Below, one piece after another: positions 44,980 through 52,713 of a stretch of DNA of 64,000 bases. The first letter of the stretch is position 1, and each line of letters opens with the position of its first letter. A program made the position numbers and the translations under genes. The notes under the pieces are model-generated. The model was not told the DNA's origin and ran no database searches. It saw nothing but the letters and a program-made list of their open reading frames with translations. Source of the DNA: Methylomonas fluvii (GTDB taxonomy: Bacteria > Pseudomonadota > Gammaproteobacteria > Methylococcales > Methylomonadaceae); the NCBI RefSeq assembly GCF_014850975.1, contig NZ_JACXST010000001.1, positions 434,001 through 498,000 of the forward strand, written 5' to 3'.

Positions 44980-45684
44980 CTAGATTTTACAAAACTCATT
45001 TTCGACGTCCTTTTTAAATGCTCTAATTTCCCGCGAGGGCCCCAATATCACCAATATATCGCCAACACTCAATCGGCGATCAAATTCCTCCGCCACAAAA
45101 TGCATTTGTTCGCTGACTTGTTTATTGACGATGCCGATCAGTATCAAATTGTACTGCGAACTTAAATGCAGCTGGGTGACATGGGCATTCTCTAGATAGC
45201 TGTTTTCCGGAATCGTCACCTCAGCCAGATGTAAATCGTGTCTGCCGAATACGGTGTGATCGAAAATATCATTGATGTCCGGCCGCTTCAGCATATCGTG
45301 AATTTTGCGCCCGCAGATTTCATACGGGTCGATAATCTTGTTGGCGCCCGCCGCTATCAGTTTTTCCGCCGACTCCGGACTATCGACAATCGCGACGATA
45401 TTCAACGCCTTATCCAGCGCCCGCGCCGATAGCGTCAGAAATACATTTTCCGAGTCGGTATCGAAAAAGCAAAACAGCGTATCGATATGCGCACCAATCC
45501 CGATCAGCTTCAAATCATCGTCGCTACGGAAATCGATATTGGCGGTTTCGAAGCCGTTTTCCCGCGCCAGCGCCGCTTTGACCGGATCGTGATCGATCAC
45601 GGTGATTTGATAGAGCTCTTTATCCAGCCGGCTAATCGCCTCGAACGACAGCCGGTTGTAACCGAATACGGCGATGTTTTTCAT
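44980..45684 (-). CDS. Free-standing RCK (TrkA-N/TrkA-C) regulatory protein with degenerate nucleotide motif
   Basis: A 234-residue cytoplasmic protein with a TrkA-N-type Rossmann domain and a TrkA-C domain (about residues 145-225, VTIPENSYLENAHVTQL; RRLSVGDILVILGPSREI). Such proteins gate potassium channels or transporters by binding NAD(H) or ATP. The usual GxGxxG loop is replaced by VFGYNRLSFEAI, so only the first glycine is kept. The acidic residue at the end of strand 2 (VIDHDP) remains. Nucleotide binding may be lost or altered. It overlaps the channel gene by 4 bases and is co-translated with it. Confidence 0.85.
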   Translation of the reverse strand: MKNIAVFGYNRLSFEAISRLDKELYQITVIDHDPVKAALARENGFETANIDFRSDDDLKLIGIGAHIDTLFCFFDTDSENVFLTLSARALDKALNIVAIVDSPESAEKLIAAGANKIIDPYEICGRKIHDMLKRPDINDIFDHTVFGRHDLHLAEVTIPENSYLENAHVTQLHLSSQYNLILIGIVNKQVSEQMHFVAEEFDRRLSVGDILVILGPSREIRAFKKDVENEFCKI

Positions 45685-47285
45685 TTAGGCTGCCTGCTGA
45701 ATAGGCGGCGTTGTTCCACCTGATCGCGAAAATGATCGATACCATACTTGCGGCCCAATAACACCAGCATGTCGCCGTGCCGCAGGATAAAGTCCACTTC
45801 CGGATTGAAATAAAAATGTTGCTGATTCACCTGGTATTTATTCTTATGTTTCAGATGAATCGGATTGTCGCTGATCACGCCCAGCAAGGTGAGCTTGCGC
45901 TGCTGCAAATCCAGTTGGCCGATTTTTTGATTATCCAGCGGCGACTTTTCGCTCACCAACACCGACTCCATCACGGTCTCGGTTTGATTGTGCAAAATGC
46001 CGGAGATAGCCTCGAAAGCGACGGGCTGACCCACAAATTCCGCCGCCAGCAAACCGGCAATCTCGAACGGCCTGATGACATTATCAGCGCCGGCCTGGTA
46101 GAGCTTATTGACGTTGTCGTGCCGGTTGGCGCGGGAAATAATCCGCAGGTTCTTATTCAAGTGCCGGCTGGTTAAAGTCACATAGACGTTAATCACATCG
46201 TCGCCGGTAATGCACAGAATGGCGCTGGCACCGCGGCAAATACCGGCGTTGATCAACACTTCATTGTTACTGGCATCGCTTTCTATCGCCAGATAACCGC
46301 GTTTCTTAGCCAAATCAATTCGCGCCGAGACTCTATCGATGACTAAAAATTTTTGTCTGTCGTTGTGTAAATGCCGGGCAATTTCCTGCCCGACCCGGCC
46401 AAAGCCGCAAATGATGATGAAATTGTCATAGCGGTCCAGTTCGGCGTAGGTTCTGGATTCACGAACCGACAACATTTTCTCGCTGAAAGCGGCGATCAGG
46501 ATGGAGGTGAAAAACGACAACACGCCCAAGCTGGCCAGTATCAAAAAAATCGTCACCCAGCGCCCGCCGGTGGTTTGCGGCGTGATGTCGCCAAAGCCCA
46601 CCGTCGCCAAGGTAACGATGGTCCAATAAAAGGCGTCGAATAAATTATGGATGCCGCTATCGGGCGCTTGGTACTCGAACATGTAAATCGACACGCTGGC
46701 GATAAACACCAAAAAGCAGGTGAAGATCAACAAGGTCATCAATTCGAAGCGTTTGCTGGCCAAGGCGTCGGCGAACAATTTGGCGCTATTGGAGTATCGA
46801 AATAGCTTGAATAGCCGAAAAATGATGAAGATACGCAGGATCGCCAACGGCCGGTAGCTGGGCAAAATAGCCAGAATATCGATAATCGCAAACGGCGAGG
46901 TGATGTACTCAATATCTCTGACAAAGGCTTTGCGAAATACCCCGAGCAGCTTGAAATCCAGATTTAAATACAGCGCTTTCTCGTATTCCTCGATGATGAC
47001 TTTGTAGGTGTCCGAGTAAATCCAGCCCCTGATCAGATATTCGACGATGAACACCATCAAAATCGCCAGCTCGAAATAGCCGCCCATCTTGCTGTCTTCG
47101 TGTTCGATGTCGTAAATCAGAAAAATCACGCTCAAAATCAGCAAGCAGATCATCGTCGCGTCGAAATATTTCTTTTTGCGGCTATGGCTGTTTTCCAGCA
47201 GGTCGTAAAAAAACAGCTTGGCTCTGCGATACCAGTCGGCGGATTTTAAGTAGTAAGCGCAATAAACGATTAGTTTGGCTAGCAT
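45681..47285 (-). CDS. Voltage-gated-type potassium channel with RCK domains
   Basis: A 534-residue channel. Six membrane helices occupy residues 40-255. The S4-like helix LAILRIFIIFRLFKLFRYS has regularly spaced positive residues. The pore has the selectivity filter TLATVGFGDITPQTTGG. The cytoplasmic half has a TrkA-N domain with an intact GFGRVGQEIARHLHND motif and a TrkA-C domain ending FILRHGDMLVLLGRKYG. It is first in a two-gene unit with the free-standing RCK protein. Together with the antiporter they form a local potassium-handling set. The direction of flow and the trigger cannot be told from sequence. Confidence 0.9.
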   Translation of the reverse strand: MLAKLIVYCAYYLKSADWYRRAKLFFYDLLENSHSRKKKYFDATMICLLILSVIFLIYDIEHEDSKMGGYFELAILMVFIVEYLIRGWIYSDTYKVIIEEYEKALYLNLDFKLLGVFRKAFVRDIEYITSPFAIIDILAILPSYRPLAILRIFIIFRLFKLFRYSNSAKLFADALASKRFELMTLLIFTCFLVFIASVSIYMFEYQAPDSGIHNLFDAFYWTIVTLATVGFGDITPQTTGGRWVTIFLILASLGVLSFFTSILIAAFSEKMLSVRESRTYAELDRYDNFIIICGFGRVGQEIARHLHNDRQKFLVIDRVSARIDLAKKRGYLAIESDASNNEVLINAGICRGASAILCITGDDVINVYVTLTSRHLNKNLRIISRANRHDNVNKLYQAGADNVIRPFEIAGLLAAEFVGQPVAFEAISGILHNQTETVMESVLVSEKSPLDNQKIGQLDLQQRKLTLLGVISDNPIHLKHKNKYQVNQQHFYFNPEVDFILRHGDMLVLLGRKYGIDHFRDQVEQRRLFSRQPK

Positions 47286-47291
47286 TTGGGG

Positions 47292-48005
47292 TTATTTCTT
47301 AAATTCGATCACTTTGCTGGATGGGTTTAAATTGATTTCGTCGATGACGCAATGCGGGCCGGCTTGCAGGATATAAGAAACCGCATCGGCAATATCCTCC
47401 ACCAGCAAGGCTTGGCCGGACTGTTTGCCCGGTGCGAATGACAAGGTATCAAAAAATGCGGTATCGACCATGCCCGGATTAACCAAGGACACCCGCACTG
47501 GGCTTTTGCCGCACTCGTCGCGCAAGGCCTGGCTAAAGCCGCGTAAGGCAAATTTACTGGCGCAATAGATGCTGCCGTTGCGGCTGCCTTTTAACGCGGC
47601 TTCCGAGCCGATATACACCAGGTTGGCGTGTGCTTGTTGCTTTAGCTTTGGTAGCAGTGCCCGCGTCAAATAGGCTTGAGCGGTGAAATTTACCGTCATC
47701 AAGTTATCGATTTGCGCGTAGGAAAACTGCTCCAAACCGCCGAATTGGCCGTAACCGGCGGCAAATACCACCGCATCCAATGCCGGGAAATCGCTTTGCA
47801 GTTGCTTGGCAAACGGCGGCACATCGGCCAATTGCGCTAGATCCAGCTCGCGGCCGATAAAATGGGGGTGATGTTTGGAAAACTTCCGGCAATCGCGCGA
47901 TGTACCAATTACTTGATGACCTTGCGCCAGCAATTGCTGGGCTATCGCCCGACCAATACCGGAACTGGCGCCGGTCACCAGTACCGTGCGCTTTACAGTG
48001 TGCAT
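47292..48005 (-). CDS. Short-chain dehydrogenase/reductase
   Basis: A 237-residue SDR. The cofactor motif is VLVTGASSGIGRAIAQQLL. The NAG-type motif is altered to FAAGYGQFGG. The catalytic residues are Ser in VYIGSEAALKGSRNGS, and Tyr and Lys in IYCASKFALRG. The C-terminus ends in EINLNPSSKVIEFKK, common to YdfG-like SDRs. I chose the ATG at 48005 because the fold begins there; it overlaps the end of the radical SAM gene by 13 bases, so the two are translationally coupled. The substrate is unknown. Confidence 0.87.
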   Translation of the reverse strand: MHTVKRTVLVTGASSGIGRAIAQQLLAQGHQVIGTSRDCRKFSKHHPHFIGRELDLAQLADVPPFAKQLQSDFPALDAVVFAAGYGQFGGLEQFSYAQIDNLMTVNFTAQAYLTRALLPKLKQQAHANLVYIGSEAALKGSRNGSIYCASKFALRGFSQALRDECGKSPVRVSLVNPGMVDTAFFDTLSFAPGKQSGQALLVEDIADAVSYILQAGPHCVIDEINLNPSSKVIEFKK

Positions 48006-48985
48006 GGGAAAAAGGCGCTTTGCGGGATGTATTCCAGCAGCATTTGCGCGCAATCGGCCATCATCGCCTGTTCCAGATCGGCGCGGTAAGACACCATGCC
48101 GGACGCAGTTTGCAGCGGGCTGGCGAACAATCTTTCATCCGGATATAGCTTATGAATTTTTTTGAAATATTGCTCCGGCAAACGAAACACGCCCAGGCTG
48201 ACCGAATGTAGTGCCTGGGCATCGATGACCGCAAAGACTTGATCGAACAAGGCCCGGTATTGCTGGCGATAGTCGTGCTGATAAATCAAGGGGTCGAAGC
48301 GCAAACCGATTTGCCAGCCTTGTTGCTGCAATTTAGCGGCGGCTTCGATACGCTTGGCCACCACCGGGGCTTTGGCTTCCACTTTATCGGCCACCGCATC
48401 CGGCGACAGGCTGAAAGCCACCACGCAACGCGGCACCACTTCGCGGCTTAATAGGCTTCTGATCTGTGTGCTCTTGGTGCGCAACTCCAACCAGGCATTG
48501 GGCAACTCGGCAAACACCGGCAAAAACTGTTCAGCAAAGTCGGTGACCGGTTCAAAAGCCAGGCTGTCGCAATCGTAACCCGAGAAAAAGTACACATCCT
48601 GTTCCGGCGTTTCCAGGCAGGTTTGGCGAATCTGTTCCTGAAAATCCTCGTAATTCACAAACAGCACATAATTGGCCGACTGGTACATGCCCTGCAAAAA
48701 ACAGTAACGGCAGTCGTATAAGCAATTGAGCATGTGCGAAAAATAATAATTGCGCTCGCCGCCGATGCCGTAACCGGCCGGCGCCGGCAACACGAACTTT
48801 TGGTATTTTTCTGCCAGAATCAGGGCTGGATGCTGTTTTTGTAAGCGAAAGTTCTGCGCCTTGGGATTGAACACCTCACCGTATCGCTCGCAAACCACCG
48901 TCCGCGCTTGCGGAAAACGCCGCCGAATCGTTGCTACGCGCGGGTGCTGCTCGATAGCGGATTCGATGTACAGAGTGTCTATCAT
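47993..48985 (-). CDS. Spore photoproduct lyase-like radical SAM protein
   Basis: A 330-residue radical SAM enzyme of the SPL family. The iron-sulfur cluster motif is NCLYDCRYCFLQGMYQ (Cys-x3-Cys-x2-Cys), preceded by GIGGERNYYFSHMLN. Later segments are VYFFSGYDCDSLAFEPVTDF, ELRTKSTQIRSLL and VVAFSLSPDAVADKVEAKAP, all seen in SPL proteins. In spore formers SPL repairs the spore photoproduct in DNA; this organism is not expected to form spores. The ATG at 48985 gives the family start (IDTLYIES). The coupled SDR gene hints at a joint but unknown pathway. Confidence 0.8.
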   Translation of the reverse strand: MIDTLYIESAIEQHPRVATIRRRFPQARTVVCERYGEVFNPKAQNFRLQKQHPALILAEKYQKFVLPAPAGYGIGGERNYYFSHMLNCLYDCRYCFLQGMYQSANYVLFVNYEDFQEQIRQTCLETPEQDVYFFSGYDCDSLAFEPVTDFAEQFLPVFAELPNAWLELRTKSTQIRSLLSREVVPRCVVAFSLSPDAVADKVEAKAPVVAKRIEAAAKLQQQGWQIGLRFDPLIYQHDYRQQYRALFDQVFAVIDAQALHSVSLGVFRLPEQYFKKIHKLYPDERLFASPLQTASGMVSYRADLEQAMMADCAQMLLEYIPQSAFFPCTL

Positions 48986-49120
48986 GATGGATGAATGCGG
49001 CAAAAGGCGGGTGGGGCATTATAAATCATTGCCGGCGGCAGAACGCCTGCTTGCGTCCAATAAAGCTGCGAATCGGCGCGTTGCGGCAACTTGTCGCAAC
49101 TGCCCGGCGCAAATGGTCCA

Positions 49121-49147
49121 TTGCCGGCACGCTAAATCCGTTATGAT
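49121..49147 (+). promoter_or_regulatory. Possible sigma70 promoter in a 391 bp intergenic region
   Basis: TTGCCG (49121-49126) and TATGAT (49142-49147) are separated by 15 bp, shorter than ideal. If used, transcription would begin near 49155 and give a leader of about 220 nt before the secreted-protein gene at 49377. I see no riboswitch fold I can name in the leader, and no gene in 48986-49376. Confidence 0.3.
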
Positions 49148-49376
49148 GGCCCCTGAAAAGCAATAACGTTTTTCAATTGGACCCAGTAGGAAAAAAGATA
49201 CTTCCCATCAGCATGGATTTGCTTCAAGCCTTCTGTCGGCTATATGGCAAAGGTGCTGTACCGGTGCTACTTCACGACGAACTTAGACTTATAAGTTGCC
49301 GGTGCAAAAAATCTATTCTGTGATGACGTGTTTTTTAGGGCATTGGACCTATTAACCATCACACGAAATCTACTTA

Positions 49377-49733
49377 ATGAAATTATTTACAAAAGCAGTT
49401 TTAACTCTGTCATTGGCAGCATCTTTGAGTCTGGTCAGCGTTTGCGCCTTTGCTGCCGAAGAAGCACCGGCTGCTGCAACACAATCAGGTACCGCCGGCA
49501 TTATCGCTCACATCGAAAAAGCGTTGGTTGAAGTAAGCAAAAGCGATTTCTCCGCTGCGCAGATTCATCTGAAAGCCGCTAGAACTAGTTCCGAAGCGAT
49601 TGCCAGCACCTCCGAAGCGGCTAAAAAAGCTCATGCCTCTTTGATGCAAGGACAAATTCTGTCCAAAAGCGGTAACGTAGCCAAAGCTACCGAGCAATTG
49701 ACCAAGACAATCGAACTGTATAAAGCGCTGTAA
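49377..49733 (+). CDS. Small secreted helical protein of unknown function
   Basis: A 118-residue protein with a clear signal peptide (KLFTKAVLTLSLAASLSLVS, cleavage near AFAAEEAPAAA). The mature part of about 85 residues is alanine- and lysine-rich and helical (HIEKALVEVSKSDFSAAQIH; SEAAKKAHASLMQGQILSKS). The spacing resembles two TPR-like helix pairs. I do not recognise a named family. A long untranslated leader seems to precede it and the ribosome binding site is weak. It is a single-gene unit. Confidence 0.75.
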   Translation: MKLFTKAVLTLSLAASLSLVSVCAFAAEEAPAAATQSGTAGIIAHIEKALVEVSKSDFSAAQIHLKAARTSSEAIASTSEAAKKAHASLMQGQILSKSGNVAKATEQLTKTIELYKAL

Positions 49734-49794
49734 GGCTTGAACAGGGCTGGGCTGTTATGTCGGTCCAGCCTAATTCAGGGGAAAACCATAGCCC

Positions 49795-50694
49795 CTACAT
49801 CCCAAAATAGGCATAGCCGCTCACAGCTATAACGCCGATTCCGACAATCTTGATCTTGTCTACCAGCGCTTGCTGGCTCCAAAAATAAAGGCAACTGGCT
49901 TTTTTGCGACACCAGAAGGCTATCAGCCCATTGCCCGCCCGCCGACAGTTGTGCGGAACAATACGCCAAACAAAGTAAAGACCGGTCAAGCCGAGCGCAC
50001 ATAAAATATAAAAAACGATGACTTGCGTAGTATGCGTATCGGTATGGAATGCGTGTTCTATGACATGATCTAGATTGTATTCGGCAGACTCGAAGATCAG
50101 GTGTATGAAGTGTAAAACCACTTCGAAAACATGATGGATCAAGCCCATCAGCAGCCCGAATGCGGCATCAGGCATGGCCAGAACTAATAAGGCCAGGCTT
50201 AACAGCAGGCCGTTCACCGCCCGCTGTTGTTTTTTGGTTTTGTCGATATGCTTGTTTAACAGAGCGGTATCTTCGGGCGTCAGATTGACGAATTGGGCGC
50301 CGATTAAATACGGATAACGGTCGTTTTCGTAAGGGTTGCTGGGTTTGCAATGCACCACCTGACAGCAGGTCGTGATTGCAGTCATGCTGGATAACAGCAA
50401 TATCCGCAGCATTAGATAATCGCCGGCTTGCAAAGAATCTTTTGAGGTAAACGCAATGCCGCTGGCGCTAATATTGACGTTGAGCGTGTCGTTTTCCTCG
50501 CTTTGTGAATCGGGCAGTGCATGAGGCGTCGCCGCATCAGACAGATCAAGGTTACCCAACAAACTATCGAAGTTTTCCAGCGCTTGCCCGTGCCGATTTT
50601 GGTCAATTTTTCGATAGAAAAGATTGGCATGTTCATAGATGCGAAAAGCCACTCTACGATTCAATTTCTTGCTGTTTACCTTAGCCATATTCAT
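49795..50694 (-). CDS. PilZ-like domain protein with C-terminal membrane helices
   Basis: A protein of about 299 residues. The N-terminal half (about residues 5-150) looks like a PilZ-related domain, with LNRRVAFRIYEHANLFYRKI, the PilZ-type strand LNVNISASGIAFTSKDSLQA and YLIGAQFVNLTPEDTALLNK. The canonical RxxxR start of c-di-GMP binders is only partly present (NRRVAFR), and D/NxSxxG appears as NISASG. Three membrane helices follow: GLLLSLALLVLAMPDAAFGL, VIVFYILCALGLTGLYFVW and IKIVGIGVIAVSGYAYF. A histidine-rich loop lies at about residues 190-225. It may sense c-di-GMP at the membrane. Confidence 0.6.
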   Translation of the reverse strand: MNMAKVNSKKLNRRVAFRIYEHANLFYRKIDQNRHGQALENFDSLLGNLDLSDAATPHALPDSQSEENDTLNVNISASGIAFTSKDSLQAGDYLMLRILLLSSMTAITTCCQVVHCKPSNPYENDRYPYLIGAQFVNLTPEDTALLNKHIDKTKKQQRAVNGLLLSLALLVLAMPDAAFGLLMGLIHHVFEVVLHFIHLIFESAEYNLDHVIEHAFHTDTHTTQVIVFYILCALGLTGLYFVWRIVPHNCRRAGNGLIAFWCRKKASCLYFWSQQALVDKIKIVGIGVIAVSGYAYFGM

Positions 50695-50794
50695 CAAACT
50701 CTAAAAATCGCCTGTTACGTACTGTCGATGATAGTCCAAGACCGTAAACTCTCAATCAGCATAAAAAATAACCCCGCCACAGCGATATGCCGGC

Positions 50795-51385
50795 TCATGT
50801 TTGGTCTTTGTTAACCCAATGTTTTATAGCGGGTGGCTGATAATTGGCATAACGCTCCAACAATAACTGCGGGTCGGACTCGACCATTAACATATCTCTG
50901 TGGTGCGGCTTAACGAATTGCTCCGCCGCGACGTGGTCCAGAAAACTAATCAAGGCATCGTAATAGCCCGCCACATTCAACACGCCGCAGGGCTTTTGAT
51001 GAAAGCCCAGCTGCGCCCAGGTCCAAATCTCGAATAATTCCTCCAGGGTGCCGATGCCGCCGGGTAGCGCGATAAAGCCGTCCGCCAGTTCGGCCATCAG
51101 CATTTTTCGCTCGTGCATGGATTGGGTGACGTGCAATTCGGTGAGATTGGGATGGGCGACCTCCTTGTGCGCCAAGGCTTTGGGAATAACGCCAATGGCT
51201 TGACCGCCGAGCTTTAACACCTGATCCGCGACCGTACCCATGATGCCGATTCCAGCACCGCCGTATACCAAGCGGATGTTACGGCTGACCAGGGCTTTGG
51301 CCAAGGTCTGCGCGGCCTCGCCATACGCATCAATCCGGCCGGGACTGGAGCCGCAATAGATGCAAATGCTGTTTATCGTTGTCAT
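50795..51385 (-). CDS. LOG family protein (cytokinin riboside phosphoribohydrolase-like)
   Basis: A 196-residue Rossmann-like protein of the LOG family, enzymes that release the base from nucleoside 5'-monophosphates. The start SICIYCGSSPGRIDAYGEAA, the phosphate-binding YGGAGIGIMGTVAD, the conserved MHERKMLMAELADGFIALPG and the catalytic PGGIGTLEELFEIWTW are all present. In bacteria the natural substrate is mostly unknown; AMP hydrolysis is typical. It is transcribed away from ribF and appears to be a single gene. Confidence 0.9.
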   Translation of the reverse strand: MTTINSICIYCGSSPGRIDAYGEAAQTLAKALVSRNIRLVYGGAGIGIMGTVADQVLKLGGQAIGVIPKALAHKEVAHPNLTELHVTQSMHERKMLMAELADGFIALPGGIGTLEELFEIWTWAQLGFHQKPCGVLNVAGYYDALISFLDHVAAEQFVKPHHRDMLMVESDPQLLLERYANYQPPAIKHWVNKDQT

Positions 51386-51541
51386 GTCGGGTATGCCGGA
51401 GAATTAGGGTGACTTATATTCGGTGGAAAACCATGACGCGGCAAGACGAATTTTACTGCCGCTCAATGCACGGGCAACTGCTGGCATGGTCGCTCAAGGG
51501 CTGTTACTGATAGAATTAGGCTTTTTAGTCAGACAGCCATC

Positions 51542-52486
51542 ATGCGCTTAATTAGGGGTTTGAATCATCTTGAGCCGTTACGTAACGGCTGCGTGTTGAC
51601 CATAGGCAATTTCGACGGTCTGCATCTTGGACATCAACTGGTGATCGAAAAGCTGGCGGAGCATGGCCGGCGCTTGCACTTGCCGACCTTGGCAATGGTC
51701 TTTGAACCCCAGCCTTTGGAGTATTTCCTCGGCGACCACGCACCGTCCAGACTGACCCGTTTGCGCGAGAAAACCATTCAGTTTGCTAAATTGCCGGTCG
51801 ACGAATTGCTGGTTTTACCCTTTAACCGCAATCTGGCCGATTACGATGCGGAGCATTTCATTCGCGACATTTTGGTCGAGCGCTTGCGCGTCAAGCATTT
51901 GGTGGTCGGTGACGATTTTCACTTTGGCAAGGCGCGGCGCGGCAATTTTGCGCTGTTGCAGCATCGCGGCCACGAGTATGGCTTTGCGGTGGAAGATAGT
52001 CATTCTTTCGAGCTCGCCGGTTTGCGAGTCAGCAGCACGCTGATTCGCGATGCTCTCGGCGAAGGCGAATTGGAGCAAGCCAAGCTGATGTTGGGCCGGG
52101 ACTATTCGGTCTGCGGCCGGGTGGCGCACGGCGACAAACGCGGCAGGGAGTTGGGCTTTCCGACCGCCAATGTGCGGATGTTTCGGAAAAATACGCCGGT
52201 CGTGGGCGTATTCGCGGTGACGATGACCGGTTTGAATGGCAACGAGTACCAAGGGGTCGCCAATGTCGGCACCCGCCCCACTTTCGACGGCGGTGCCAAG
52301 GTAGTCTTGGAAACGCATTTATTCAACTTCAATCAAGACATTTACGGGCATTACGTGGAAGTGCATTTTAAAAAGAAGCTGCGCGACGAAATCCGTTTTG
52401 CCTCGCTGAGCGAGTTGAAACTGCAAATCAGCCGGGATGTCGAACAGGCTCAGCAGTTTTTCAGTGAAACATCGGACATGAAATGA
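51542..52486 (+). CDS. ribF: Bifunctional riboflavin kinase / FAD synthetase
   Basis: A 314-residue enzyme that makes FMN and FAD from riboflavin. The N-terminal adenylyltransferase domain has LTIGNFDGLHLGHQLVIEKL, VVGDDFHFGKARRGN and VSSTLIRDALGEGELEQAKL. The C-terminal kinase domain has GRVAHGDKRGRELGFPTANV and GVANVGTRPTFDGG. Length and motifs are complete. No FMN riboswitch is evident upstream. In many gammaproteobacteria ribF precedes ileS and lspA; here a DUF1289 gene overlaps its end by 4 bases instead, so the usual context is lost. Confidence 0.96.
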   Translation: MRLIRGLNHLEPLRNGCVLTIGNFDGLHLGHQLVIEKLAEHGRRLHLPTLAMVFEPQPLEYFLGDHAPSRLTRLREKTIQFAKLPVDELLVLPFNRNLADYDAEHFIRDILVERLRVKHLVVGDDFHFGKARRGNFALLQHRGHEYGFAVEDSHSFELAGLRVSSTLIRDALGEGELEQAKLMLGRDYSVCGRVAHGDKRGRELGFPTANVRMFRKNTPVVGVFAVTMTGLNGNEYQGVANVGTRPTFDGGAKVVLETHLFNFNQDIYGHYVEVHFKKKLRDEIRFASLSELKLQISRDVEQAQQFFSETSDMK

Positions 52487-52713
52487 TTAACTCCGCAAAC
52501 TTCCCGGCATCGCCTTGTGTCCGTAACTGTTGTCTGAACGACGACGATATTTGCTTGGGCTGTTACCGCTCACTGGATGAAATCCGCCTGTGGTCTACGG
52601 CGGATACACAGACTCGCGAACTGTTTTTGCAGCAGGCTGCCGAGCGACGTAGCAAGATTTTGCAAGCCACTCGGTTGAGGCCTATCTATGTCGAACAGTT
52701 GCCGAAAGCTTAA
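52483..52713 (+). CDS. DUF1289 family small protein
   Basis: A 76-residue protein of the DUF1289 family. It has the typical cysteine pattern SPCVRNCCLNDDDICLGCYR, probably a small metal-binding unit, followed by SLDEIRLWSTADTQTRELFL. The function is unknown. The start overlaps the ribF stop by 4 bases, so it is co-translated with ribF. Its end overlaps the convergent flippase gene by 4 bases. Confidence 0.85.
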   Translation: MINSANFPASPCVRNCCLNDDDICLGCYRSLDEIRLWSTADTQTRELFLQQAAERRSKILQATRLRPIYVEQLPKA

